Shown: positions 25,682 to 34,082 of the stretch, piece by piece
Layout of the letters: the number at the start of each line of letters is the position of its first letter
Position numbering within the stretch: position 1 is the first letter of the stretch
Assembly: GCA_002842045.1 (NCBI GenBank)
Contig: PHBX01000022.1
Span: 1 to 64,000, forward strand
Length of the DNA: 64,000 bases
Source of the DNA: Chloroflexi bacterium HGW-Chloroflexi-3
Lineage (GTDB): Bacteria > Chloroflexota > Anaerolineae > Anaerolineales > Anaerolineaceae
Direction of reading: 5' to 3'
Notes under the pieces: model-generated
What the model was told of the DNA's origin: nothing
The model's database searches: none
What the model saw: only the letters and a program-made list of their open reading frames with translations
Translations under genes and position numbers: made by a program

Positions 25682-27469
25682 ATGTACATTTCTCGAATTG
25701 AGATTGATAATTTTCGTAATTTTCATGAATTACGAATTGATTTATCAAAGAATAATGTAATTGTTGGTGAAAATAAAATTGGTAAAACAAATTTAATTTA
25801 TGCGCTCCGCCTGTTGTTAGATCCAAAATTGCCTGAGGCTGATAGACACTTAAGATTAGACGATTTTTGGGATGGGTTGCCACGTCCTTTGGATGAAAAA
25901 GCCTTTATTAGAGTCTCAATTGATATTGTCGAATTTGAAAATAATGAAAGTTTATTAGCATTACTAGCTGAACATCTTATTCAACCTGAGCCTATGATAT
26001 CAAGATTAACTTATGTTTTTAAACCAAAAGCAAATTTAGATACACCACCCAAAAAAGAATCTGATTATGAGTTCTTAGTTTATGGTGGTCATCGAATAGA
26101 GAATCGAATAGGATATGAAACCCGTAAATGGATTCCACTTTCACTGTTACCAGCATTAAGAAATGCTGAAGCAGATTTGGCTAGTTGGACCCACTCTCCA
26201 TTAGCTCCATTACTACGTGCTGTAATATCAAATATTCAAAGAGAAACATTAGATGAGGCCGTTCTAGAAGTTACTAAATCAAATGAAAAAATTGCAGAGA
26301 TATCCGAGATTAAGTCCCTTGCTGAACAAATACAAAACAGCTTAGTTAATTCAGTTGGAGAAAAACATGCGATAAATACTAGCTTAGGATTTTCACCGAC
26401 TGATCCTGATAAACTTTTACGTTCACTTAGATTGTTCATTGATAATGGCCAAAGAGGAATAAGCGATGCAAGTTTAGGTTCTGCAAATTTACTTTATTTA
26501 ACTTTATTAACTCTTGAGTTAGAACGACAAGTAGCAGAAGGAGAACGTAGTCATACGTTTTTGGCTATTGAAGAGCCTGAGGCTCATTTACATCCCCACA
26601 TTCAAAGATTAATATTTCGGGATTTCTTGAAAACAAGAGATGAAGGAGAAGATACTGAAAACTCTAGTACGCAGACTATTCTATTAACCACTCACTCTCC
26701 TCATATTGTTAGTGTTGCACCTTTAAAATCAATTACAGTCTTAAGAAAATCAGATGATGGAATGGCAACAGTTGGAATGTCAACAGCAAAAATTGATATT
26801 GATGAGAAATCAATTAAAGATTTAGAGAGATATCTTGATACAAAACGAGGAGAAATTGTTTTTGCAAAAGGTGTTTTACTGGTTGAAGGACTTGCAGAAG
26901 AATTCCTCATACCAAAACTTGGAGGTCTTCTTAATCATAATTTTGATGAATTAGGAATTTCTGTTTGTTCTGTAAATGGTACAAATTTTTTTCCTTATTT
27001 AAAATTATTGGGTGAAAAAGGCTTGAATATTCCTGTAGCAGTTTTAACAGATATGGACCCTCAGGAAGGAAAAAAATCGCTTGGGCTAACACGAGTTGGT
27101 AGTTTACTAGAGATATTCATGGATAAGGACACAGTAGATGATATTAGTGATGGTGATTTGCCTAAATTTGCAGAAAATTGGGGAATATTCTTGAATAATT
27201 CAACATTTGAATTGGAATTATTAAACTCTGGGCATAAAAGTGATATGTGTTCTGCATTAGCAGAAATTTCAGAAAATGGAGCTGCTAGGGCAAGAGCAAT
27301 TAGATGGAACGAAGAACCGAAAAGCATAGATAAGGAACAATTCTTAAAGGATGTAGAAGAAGTTGGAAAAGGGAGGTATGCTCAAAGACTTGCTTCTATA
27401 ATAAAAGAAAAGATATGTCCGGATTATATTTCAAAAGCGATTATATATGTCACAAATAAAATCCCATAA
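25682..27469 (+). CDS. gajA: Gabija-type anti-phage protein GajA (OLD-family ATPase/TOPRIM nuclease)
   Basis: A 595-residue OLD-family protein. The ABC-type ATPase domain starts with the usual ISRIEIDNFRNF, Walker A GENKIGKT at 29-36, and Walker B FLAIEEPEAHLHP near 293-305, followed by a LTTHSPHIVS switch. The C-terminal TOPRIM nuclease has VLLVEGLAEEF near 400 and VLTDMDP near 455. In Gabija, GajA is a DNA-nicking nuclease held in check by nucleotides and assembled with GajB. Size and the overlapping UvrD-like partner fit this system and separate it from single-gene OLD proteins. AT-rich codon use differs strongly from clpC and radA, consistent with acquisition by transfer. GGAGGG precedes the ATG. 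Confidence 0.82.
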   Translation: MYISRIEIDNFRNFHELRIDLSKNNVIVGENKIGKTNLIYALRLLLDPKLPEADRHLRLDDFWDGLPRPLDEKAFIRVSIDIVEFENNESLLALLAEHLIQPEPMISRLTYVFKPKANLDTPPKKESDYEFLVYGGHRIENRIGYETRKWIPLSLLPALRNAEADLASWTHSPLAPLLRAVISNIQRETLDEAVLEVTKSNEKIAEISEIKSLAEQIQNSLVNSVGEKHAINTSLGFSPTDPDKLLRSLRLFIDNGQRGISDASLGSANLLYLTLLTLELERQVAEGERSHTFLAIEEPEAHLHPHIQRLIFRDFLKTRDEGEDTENSSTQTILLTTHSPHIVSVAPLKSITVLRKSDDGMATVGMSTAKIDIDEKSIKDLERYLDTKRGEIVFAKGVLLVEGLAEEFLIPKLGGLLNHNFDELGISVCSVNGTNFFPYLKLLGEKGLNIPVAVLTDMDPQEGKKSLGLTRVGSLLEIFMDKDTVDDISDGDLPKFAENWGIFLNNSTFELELLNSGHKSDMCSALAEISENGAARARAIRWNEEPKSIDKEQFLKDVEEVGKGRYAQRLASIIKEKICPDYISKAIIYVTNKIP

Positions 27470-29267
27470 ATTTTATGAACCTGCTTACTTAAAAGAAGTT
27501 CAAGATCTTTTAAAAAATTCTGGTCAAAGGGAGGCATACAATTCAGAAGTTAATTGCGTTGTGTTGGCAGGTCCGGGGAGCGGAAAGACTAAACTTTTAA
27601 CTTTAAAAATCGCAAGATTGCTTCATGAGAAGATTAATGAACCTCAAGGTATCGCTTGTATAACATATAGTACTGAATGTTCACGAGAGATTAAAAAGAG
27701 ATTGGATAAAATTGGAATTGAAGAAAAGCGAAATATATATATTGGTACCATACATGGATTCTGTTTGAATCAAATAATAAGACCATATGCAAAAATAGCA
27801 GGTTATCCGTTACCAGACCCAATCAAAGTGGTTGATTCTGAGAATTGGAATCATTATTTTTCTAGAGCAGCTTGTGAATTGGGGATTGAAAATACATATC
27901 AGACCATCACTCATTTTGGTTGGTATCGTAGAACATTTATTGATAAAAGTAGTGAAGAATTTATAATGAACAATAAGAGAATATCAAAATTAATCATTAA
28001 TTTTGAAAAAATTCTTCATGAAGATGGCTTTATCGATTTTGATGATATGGTTTTGTCAGGTTTTATGATGATAAAAGAATTTTCTTGGGTTCGCAAAGCC
28101 ATACGTGCCAGATTTCCATATCTGATAATAGATGAATACCAAGATTTAGGAATCCCATTACACAAAATTGTTACTCAGTTAGTATTTACTGCAGGTGTTG
28201 AAATTTTTGCAGTTGGAGATCCAGATCAATCAATATATGGTTTTACCGGGGCAGAACCAAATTTATTAAATTCATTGGCTGAAAGTGAAAATATAAAAAG
28301 AGTAGAATTGAAGTTGAACTATCGGTGTGGTGAAAAGATAATTAATAATTCCTTAATCTCACTAGGTGAAAAAAGAAATTTTGAATCTGCGACAGTTGAC
28401 TCTGGTAAGTTGTATTTCTGGGAATACCGCAATGGGGTTCAAGAACAAGCAGAAATGATTTGTAATGAGATAATCCCCACTTCACTCAAAAACGCACCTG
28501 GGCGCAACTTAGGAGATATTGCAGTATTATATCTTGACAAATTTGATGCAGCAGTAATAACTGAAGAAGTGAAAAGATTTGGTTTAAATTATATAGGTGG
28601 TGATAAAAATGTTCGATATAAACCAACTCCTGTTACCAGATGGTTAGAAGATTGTGCTTCATGGTGTTCTGGAGGATGGAAAATAGGTGATCCCAAACTA
28701 TCAAACCTAGTTCATTTTTGGGTGAATACTCGTAATAATATAGAATCTGAATTGGACGATAAATTATTCCGTCAATTATTCATAAACACTATTTGGAATA
28801 ATAGAGACCCTAGTACTCCATTAGATCAGTGGTTAAAAAACTTCATTGAAATTGGATTAATAGAAAATCTTGATAATTCTCAAATAAGAGTAGATGAGAT
28901 TGAATCTTTAAATGAACTAATTTCTTCTTCCTCAAATCTAGATAAAATGGGAACCTTTAATATTAATCTGTTTGGTAAACAACGAGGTTCGCCTGATCAC
29001 TTAAATTTAGTGACTTTGCACAGTAGCAAGGGGTTAGAATTTGATGTTGTCATCATGATGGGTTTAGAACAAGGAAGAATACCAAATTATAGAATTTCAA
29101 AAGAGTCTGATTCTTTCAAAGAGGAAAGAAGAAAATTTTATGTAGGATTAACTAGAGCAAAAAGGGAAGTCCATCTTGTTTATTCTGGATGGTATGAAAC
29201 TAGTTGGTGTCAAATATTCAAAAATGGACCTTCTCAATTTGTTTTGGAGTTATTAAAAATTGAATAA
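27447..29267 (+). CDS. gajB: Gabija-type anti-phage protein GajB (UvrD/PcrA-like helicase)
   Basis: A 606-residue superfamily 1A helicase-like protein. Walker A AGPGSGKT at 41-48, motif II LIIDEYQDL, motif III GDPDQSIYGFTGA, motif IV-like NYRC, motif V LVTLHSSKGLEFDVV and motif VI YVGLTRAK are all present, so the motor looks intact. It starts inside gajA with a 23-base overlap, indicating translational coupling and a fixed ratio. Known GajB proteins are usually near 500 residues; this one is longer, mainly between motifs IV and V. In Gabija it senses DNA ends or nucleotide depletion and activates GajA. As an isolated gene it would be called a UvrD-like helicase; the pairing supports the Gabija call. 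Confidence 0.82.
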   Translation: MSQIKSHKFYEPAYLKEVQDLLKNSGQREAYNSEVNCVVLAGPGSGKTKLLTLKIARLLHEKINEPQGIACITYSTECSREIKKRLDKIGIEEKRNIYIGTIHGFCLNQIIRPYAKIAGYPLPDPIKVVDSENWNHYFSRAACELGIENTYQTITHFGWYRRTFIDKSSEEFIMNNKRISKLIINFEKILHEDGFIDFDDMVLSGFMMIKEFSWVRKAIRARFPYLIIDEYQDLGIPLHKIVTQLVFTAGVEIFAVGDPDQSIYGFTGAEPNLLNSLAESENIKRVELKLNYRCGEKIINNSLISLGEKRNFESATVDSGKLYFWEYRNGVQEQAEMICNEIIPTSLKNAPGRNLGDIAVLYLDKFDAAVITEEVKRFGLNYIGGDKNVRYKPTPVTRWLEDCASWCSGGWKIGDPKLSNLVHFWVNTRNNIESELDDKLFRQLFINTIWNNRDPSTPLDQWLKNFIEIGLIENLDNSQIRVDEIESLNELISSSSNLDKMGTFNINLFGKQRGSPDHLNLVTLHSSKGLEFDVVIMMGLEQGRIPNYRISKESDSFKEERRKFYVGLTRAKREVHLVYSGWYETSWCQIFKNGPSQFVLELLKIE

Positions 29268-29372
29268 TATAAATAATCGATATTGGTTTGTTCGTATAGG
29301 ATCTTGCTGCCTGATATGGTTAACAGGTTACGAATAAATGAAAGCTTCTGAGTTTTTCGAATTGAAATTTGA

Positions 29373-29663
29373 AGATTACATTTAGAAATTGGTTTGTTTG
29401 TCGATCAGGTTTTTGCTGCTGCGGGGATTCCACTGGTGCGTGTCCCTGCCAAGCACACCTACTCCTTGCAGGAAGTTCAGGCGGTGTTACAGCCGTATAT
29501 CCAGCTGGACGCCAGCCAACCCCTGCCACCCGACGACAAACCACAACAATCCTGGACGACACCCCGCTGCACGAAATGTGGGTCGGAGATGGTCATGCGG
29601 GCAGCCAGGTGGGGCTGCTCGAATTATCCGAAGTGTAAAAATATCGTGGCATATGAGGGGTGA
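29373..29663 (+). pseudogene. C-terminal remnant of a DUF2726 / topoisomerase-type zinc-ribbon protein
   Basis: The frame from 29373 reads RLHLEIGLFVDQVFAAAGIP, then LVRVPAKHTYSLQEVQAVLQ and a four-cysteine zinc ribbon CTKCGSEMVMR...GCSNYPKCKN. That is the end of DUF2726 proteins, which normally have about 100 further residues of a nuclease-like fold before it. A TGA at 29370-29372 and the absence of those residues show a 5' truncation. A TTG at 29394 could still allow translation of an 89-residue fragment. It sits just after gajB, at the right edge of the island. Confidence 0.65.
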
Positions 29664-29702
29664 AAAGAGTCCGTCAACGAACCCACAGGGTGATATAAGA
29701 AT

Positions 29703-29726
29703 CGAATGACCAAGGGTCATGATATA
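29703..29726 (+). repeat. island-flanking repeat, right copy
   Basis: 24 bases identical to the reverse complement of 15426-15449, containing GACCAAGGGTCATGATATA. With the left copy it forms an inverted pair around the restriction and Gabija genes. Confidence 0.65.
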
Positions 29727-29832
29727 AGAAACGAATAGGGTTGCTTATTATTTTCATTCAACTGCAAAATTATGGATAAATTTTTCAGGAATTAAAACCG
29801 TTTTTATCAGCTATCATAGGTTATCATGTAAT

Positions 29833-29849
29833 CATAAAAATCAGATCAG
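29833..29849 (+). repeat. second island-flanking inverted word
   Basis: CATAAAAATCAGATCAG is the exact reverse complement of 15340-15356. The order of the two words, outer to inner, is preserved as expected for one inverted element on each side. Confidence 0.6.
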
Positions 29850-29868
29850 CTTTTGTGGGGGTATAAGC

Positions 29869-30130
29869 ATGCCCAAACTCAAACCCAACACCTACAAAGC
29901 CCCACTGCCCGGTCTGCGGTACCCTCAACACCGTTCAGCGCAGCCAGAAGGGGCCCTCCTCCTGGGCAAGGCATTGAAAGTTTGTATGATGAGTTTCAAT
30001 GTCCGCATGCAGAGCAAACCTGGCACCAAGAGGCTGCTGAGCTGCAGCGCAAAGTGGAGGACACCACGTTACACCAAATGCGGCGCGGAGATGGTGCTTC
30101 GCAAGGGCTGCCAGATCCGTAAGGGTAAAG
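29869..30130 (+). pseudogene. frameshifted zinc-ribbon gene remnants
   Basis: Several frames carry pieces of zinc-binding protein. One frame has CPVCGTLNTVQRSQKGPSSW (from about 29903), the adjacent frame QCPHAEQTWHQEAAELQRKV, and the third TPRYTKCGAEMVLRKG, which matches TPRCTKCGSEMVMR in the remnant at 29373-29663. The pieces follow each other in changing frames, so at least two frameshifts separate them. An open frame joins them artificially to the RAYT fragment downstream. I read this as debris of one or two former genes, not a working fusion. Confidence 0.5.
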
Positions 30131-30231
30131 CATTCGATTATCGTGAAACTCAAAAAATTCATACTACTCCAAGTTACTCGAATCATTATAATAAATCCAC
30201 TAATTTGGGATCGAATGCTTTACCCATACGC

Positions 30232-30444
30232 TTGGGGAGTCAACCTGGCTCTCTCCCGGCTGTCGTGCAGAATTTCAAGTCCGTCAGTTCACGAAAGATC
30301 AACAAGCTGCTCAAGACTCCCGGATCAACCATCTGGCATCGCAATTACTACGAGCACATCATTCGCGACAAGGTGGACTTCGAACGAATCGTTGCCGATA
30401 TTGAACAGAATCCACAAAAATGGGAAGAAGCGGGGGTATATTGA
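30232..30444 (+). pseudogene. C-terminal fragment of a RAYT (REP-associated tyrosine transposase)
   Basis: The last about 64 codons read SLPAVVQNFKSVSSRKIN, then a TIWHRNYYEHIIRD stretch and ADIEQNPQKWEEAGVY. This matches the C-terminus of Y1-type REP-associated transposases, which usually have NFKS-x-x-x-R-x-IN, W-R-NYYEHIIR and IE-NP-W. The catalytic HUH histidines and tyrosine, normally about 100 residues earlier, are absent, so the element is inactive. REP-like palindromes elsewhere in the window may be relics of its activity or of a relative. Confidence 0.7.
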
Positions 30445-30559
30445 TTCGTTTAAAGGTGAAGGTGTCTAGTGTCTAGTCCTAAAAAATGTTGACCGAAAAA
30501 ATTTTTCCTGTCAACTGCGGACTTTCGACTATATTCTATGAGTTATCAGCCAGTAGGGC

Positions 30560-30571
30560 TATAATATCCTC
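30560..30571 (+). promoter_or_regulatory. -10 box immediately upstream of radA, possible leaderless start
   Basis: TATAAT at 30560-30565 is followed by only six bases before the radA ATG at 30572, and there is no ribosome-binding sequence. If used, transcription would begin at or next to the start codon. The -35 position is poor (TATGAG). Confidence 0.4.
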
Positions 30572-31990
30572 ATGTCCAAACCTCAAATCCAATACATCTG
30601 TCAGGAATGTGGGCGCATCTCCGCCCGCATGATGGGGCGCTGCCCGCAGTGCGGTCAGTTCAACACTATGATTGAGGAGATCATCGCGCCAGAACTCACC
30701 CCCGGCAAGAACGGCCAACGTGGACTGAGCATCCAATCCAAACCGGTACGACTGAATGATATTGAAGGGAATCCGGATGAACGGTTGCCGCTTTCAATCA
30801 GCGAATTTGCGCGCGTCCTGGGTGGCGGGATTGTGCCCGGCTCGATCGTTCTGATCGGTGGTGATCCGGGTATCGGTAAATCTACGCTGATGCTACAGGT
30901 TACCATTGAGATGGCCAGCCTACCAATGGGTCGGCGCGTCCTGTACGTTTCGGGTGAAGAGTCCGAGCGGCAGATCAAAATGCGGGCTTCTCGTCTGAAT
31001 GCTGTAGAAGGACAAAAAAGTAAGGATTTCCCACAAGAGCTTTTCCTGGTCACCGAGACCAATCTGGATGTGATCTTCCAGCATGTTGAATCCGTCAAAC
31101 CGGAATTATTGATTATTGATTCGATACAAACCGTCTATCAACCCCAGATCAACTCCTCCGCCGGATCGGTCACCCAACTGCGTGAATGCTCCTCCCGGTT
31201 GCGTGAACTGGCAAAATCGAGTGGGATCGCTGTGTTCGTGATCGGGCATGTCACCAAAGAAGGGGTCATCGCCGGACCGCGTGTGCTGGAACACATCGTC
31301 GATACCGTCCTGTATCTGGAAGGCGATCGCTACCAGGCATTCCGGCTGTTACGCTCGGTCAAGAACCGCTTTGGGGCAACTTCTGAAGTGGGTGTCTTTG
31401 AGATGCGCGAGAACGGCATGATTGAAGTGCCCAATCCCTCCGAAGCTTTTTTGGCGGAACGTATGGTCAATGCTCCCGGCTCTGCGATTGTGGTTACCAT
31501 GGAAGGCACCCGTCCTTTGATCGTCGAGCTGCAGGGTCTCACCAGCCCTACCCAATTTGGGAATGCCCGCCGAACCCCCAATGGCGTCGATTTCAACCGC
31601 CTGCTATTGGTGGCTGCTGTGCTTACCCGACGGCTGGGAATCCCACTGGGTGAACAGGATATCTTCATCAATGTGGTCGGTGGGCTAAAGATCGATGAAC
31701 CGGCTGCTGATCTGGCTATTGCAGCTGCCATCGCCTCCTCCATGAAGGACACCCCTATCCGCGCTGATGCCGTCCTGCTGGGCGAGATCGGTCTCTCCGG
31801 AGAGCTACGCTGGGTTAGCCAACTGGAAGCACGCCTGAAGGAAGCCGCCAAGCTGGGTTTTAAATGCGCCATCGTACCCAAACGAATCCGCCGGGGAGAG
31901 CCCTGGCCAGATGGGATTCAGATTATCGAAGCCCGCTCGGTGAGAGAAGCACTGCAGGCGGCGTTGAAGGTGGCCGTCAACGAATATTAA
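30572..31990 (+). CDS. radA: DNA repair protein RadA/Sms
   Basis: A 472-residue RecA-related helicase that acts in recombination intermediates, branch migration and natural transformation. The N-terminal C4 zinc finger has C10, C13, C24 and C27 (YICQECG...GRCPQCG). Walker A GGDPGIGKST lies near 96, the RadA-specific KNRFG motif at about 264, and a Lon-like C-terminal domain follows (GGLKIDEPAADLAIAAAIAS and LGEIGLSGELRWV). The length is normal. It marks the return to GC-rich, core-type sequence right of the accessory island. Confidence 0.96.
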   Translation: MSKPQIQYICQECGRISARMMGRCPQCGQFNTMIEEIIAPELTPGKNGQRGLSIQSKPVRLNDIEGNPDERLPLSISEFARVLGGGIVPGSIVLIGGDPGIGKSTLMLQVTIEMASLPMGRRVLYVSGEESERQIKMRASRLNAVEGQKSKDFPQELFLVTETNLDVIFQHVESVKPELLIIDSIQTVYQPQINSSAGSVTQLRECSSRLRELAKSSGIAVFVIGHVTKEGVIAGPRVLEHIVDTVLYLEGDRYQAFRLLRSVKNRFGATSEVGVFEMRENGMIEVPNPSEAFLAERMVNAPGSAIVVTMEGTRPLIVELQGLTSPTQFGNARRTPNGVDFNRLLLVAAVLTRRLGIPLGEQDIFINVVGGLKIDEPAADLAIAAAIASSMKDTPIRADAVLLGEIGLSGELRWVSQLEARLKEAAKLGFKCAIVPKRIRRGEPWPDGIQIIEARSVREALQAALKVAVNEY

Positions 31991-32006
31991 AACGAATAAA
32001 CGAATG
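31990..32006 (+). repeat. CGAATAA-type interspersed repeat after radA
   Basis: AAACGAATAAACGAATG, the exact reverse complement of 15444-15460, starting at the last base of the radA stop codon. A shorter related word is also present near 29726-29735. Confidence 0.5.
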
Positions 32007-32105
32007 GGGGGGCTTCTTTTCACCATGGTGAATTATCGTCCTTATCTGTGAAAGACATTTCATGTTATGTTAACAGCTTAATACCTTAATAGCTTTTTTT
32101 CATTC

Positions 32106-32136
32106 TTGACATCTAATATGATGTGGTATATGATGT
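32106..32136 (+). promoter_or_regulatory. near-consensus promoter with direct-repeat operator for the DUF433 gene
   Basis: TTGACA at 32106-32111 and TATGAT at 32129-32134 with a 17-base spacer. ATATGATGT occurs twice, at 32116-32124 and 32128-32136, 12 bases apart, the second copy covering the -10 box. This suits autorepression by the ribbon-helix-helix type N-terminus of the protein encoded next. Confidence 0.65.
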
Positions 32137-32154
32137 ATATCAGGAGTGATAATT

Positions 32155-32547
32155 ATGTCTCGATATGCGCTTAATTTACCAGCCGATTTGAAACGGGAAG
32201 CCGAAGAATTAGCTGCCCAACAGGGAATTTCTCTCAATCAGTTCATTATGTGGTCAGTGTCGGAGAAGGTAGCCTCATTACGCCAATCGCTGGATGACCC
32301 GGATTTTCCGGGGATCACGTTCCGCAGAGGGGCGTCTGGGTGGGTGGCTCCTGTTGTTCGTGGTACCGGTATTCGCGTTCAGACAATCGCAAAACAGCTA
32401 TCTTATGGCATGAAACCGGAACAAATTGCAGAAGAATACGGATTGGAAATCCATAAAGTAAAGGAAGCGCAAGCCTTCTACAATGTTCACCGATCAGAAA
32501 TAGATGGAAGTATAAAAGCTGAAGAAGAACTGGAACCTAGAATTTGA
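32155..32547 (+). CDS. DUF433-family antitoxin (VapB45-like) with RHH-type N-terminus
   Basis: A 130-residue protein. Residues 1-45 (SRYALNLPADLKREAEELAA, GISLNQFIMWSVSEKVA) look like a ribbon-helix-helix DNA-binding module of the HicB/Arc type. The C-terminal part is a DUF433 domain (FRRGASGWVAPVVRGTGIRV and IAEEYGLEIHKVKEAQAFY), known from antitoxins of DUF5615 PIN-like toxins. ATG at 32155 has AGGAG at 32142-32146; the GTG at 32146 within that site is rejected. Its stop overlaps the start of a truncated toxin gene. With the toxin broken, the gene may persist as a solitary repressor or anti-addiction factor. Confidence 0.75.
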   Translation: MSRYALNLPADLKREAEELAAQQGISLNQFIMWSVSEKVASLRQSLDDPDFPGITFRRGASGWVAPVVRGTGIRVQTIAKQLSYGMKPEQIAEEYGLEIHKVKEAQAFYNVHRSEIDGSIKAEEELEPRI

Positions 32548-32657
32548 CCAAAGCCAGACTTCATTTGGATGCGGATGCTTCCATGGTTTCATTAATGCGT
32601 GAACTTATAAAACGTGGTCATGATGTAACAAGGACGTCTGTTGACTGGTTGAAATAA
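32544..32657 (+). pseudogene. truncated DUF5615 PIN-like toxin (VapC45-like)
   Basis: A TTG start overlapping the antitoxin stop (TTGA) opens 37 codons: ARLHLDADASMVSLMRELIK, RGHDVTRTSVDW, then LK and TAA. Residues match the N-terminus of DUF5615 toxins, whose first Asp pair (LDAD) is catalytic and whose full length is about 110-120 residues. The remaining two thirds, with the other catalytic acids, are absent, so no nuclease activity is expected. The remaining sequence to 32768 shows no trace of them. Confidence 0.7.
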
Positions 32658-32768
32658 GCCAGATTGTGAGATTAAAAGTACATTAGACTTTCATTGTACA
32701 CAGCCGTAAAACCTCCAAATTCATACCCCTTCGTTTACAATTAGTAAAGCACGGAATAAGGATACAGC

Positions 32769-34082
32769 ATGTTTTTAAAGCGCATACAAATCTCATTCAT
32801 ACACGTCGCGGTCGCAATGACATTGGTGCCCATCAACAGTACCCTCAACCGTGTTATGATCAAAGAGCTGGCGCTCTCAGCCACCCTGGTCGCTGTACTT
32901 GCCGTCTTACCCTATCTTTTCGCCCCTATCCAGGTTGCCATCGGCTCCTATGCCGACCGTCATCCCATTTTAGGTTACCGCCGCTCACCCTACATTCTCA
33001 TGGGACTTCTTTTAAATGTAGCCGGGCTGGCCATCGCCCCCTTTGTGGTGTTTGTGATGCCGGAAAACTTCTGGCTGGGATTATTCCTGAGCATGCTGGT
33101 GTTTGGTGCCTGGGGCATGGGCTACAACTTTGCTGCTGTCTCCTACCTTTCCCTGGCATCCGAAATCTCAGGTGAAAAAGGACGTTCCAAGACCATCGCG
33201 GTGATGTTCTTCCTGATGATCATCGGTATCATCCTGACCTCCACCGGACTCAGTCGACTATTGGAGACTTACTCCCCCGAAATTATGCAGCGTTCCTTCT
33301 TAATCGTTGCCATGATTGCGTTGGTATTGGGTCTGGTAGGGCTGATCAAACTCGAACCTCAGCATACACAACCTTCACGCGAAGTTGCCAAAGAAGAGCG
33401 CACACCCTGGTCAAAGATCATCCATGAGGTGGTTGGCAGTTCACAGGCGCGTAGATTTTTCCTTTACCTTACAGTTTTATTGGCAGCCATCCTGGGGCAG
33501 GATATCCTCCTCGAACCTTTTGGTGCTGAGGCTTTTAATCTGCCGGTCAGCGTCACCACCCGCATCACCGCCATCTGGGGGACAGCTTTCCTGGTTTCTC
33601 TACTCATTGCCAGTTTTGTGGATCGCTGGATTTCCAAAAAAAGGATCGCGCAGATCTCTGCCTATATCGCTCTGACAGGTTTTCTGCTGATCGCCTTAAG
33701 TGGCGCCATCGTCAATCTGAGTGTCTTCTACCTGGGTGTCGTCATTTTGGGATTTGGCACAGGTTCCAGTACCACCTCCAATCTCTCTCTGATGCTGGAT
33801 ATGACCACCGAAAAAGTGGGGTTATTTATTGGCGCATGGGGGGTTGCCAACGCTCTCTCACGATTCATCGGCACTTTGATGAGTGGCGTGGTACGGGATG
33901 TAGCTTCAAGCATACTTCATGATCCAGTGAATGGATATCTGGTCGTTTTCATCCTGGAAGCAGGCATGCTGGCATTTTCATTGATATTATTGCGAAAAAT
34001 CAGCGTGACCAAATTCCAGGATCAGGTGCACAACATCAGCCTCTCTGAAAAAGCTGAATATCTGCATGAAGCAGTAGGTTAA
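32769..34082 (+). CDS. BCD-family (PucC-like) major facilitator transporter
   Basis: A 437-residue membrane protein with about 12 transmembrane segments. VPINSTLNRVMIKEL in the first segments and ADRHPILGYRRSPYILMG in the first cytoplasmic loop are signatures of the BCD/PucC family, first known from bacteriochlorophyll delivery and light-harvesting assembly. A central loop (about 200-225) precedes the second six-helix half. Many members occur in organisms without photosynthesis, and no photosynthesis gene is visible here. The proximity of the haem cluster, about 7 kb downstream, makes tetrapyrrole transport conceivable, but this is speculation. ATG at 32769 follows an AAGGA-like site. Confidence 0.75.
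   Translation: MFLKRIQISFIHVAVAMTLVPINSTLNRVMIKELALSATLVAVLAVLPYLFAPIQVAIGSYADRHPILGYRRSPYILMGLLLNVAGLAIAPFVVFVMPENFWLGLFLSMLVFGAWGMGYNFAAVSYLSLASEISGEKGRSKTIAVMFFLMIIGIILTSTGLSRLLETYSPEIMQRSFLIVAMIALVLGLVGLIKLEPQHTQPSREVAKEERTPWSKIIHEVVGSSQARRFFLYLTVLLAAILGQDILLEPFGAEAFNLPVSVTTRITAIWGTAFLVSLLIASFVDRWISKKRIAQISAYIALTGFLLIALSGAIVNLSVFYLGVVILGFGTGSSTTSNLSLMLDMTTEKVGLFIGAWGVANALSRFIGTLMSGVVRDVASSILHDPVNGYLVVFILEAGMLAFSLILLRKISVTKFQDQVHNISLSEKAEYLHEAVG

Noticed and set aside
29869..30444. A single 191-codon fusion gene
   Set aside because: The frame joins out-of-phase zinc-ribbon debris to a RAYT tail. Neighbouring frames carry the missing pieces, so it is an accidental open frame.
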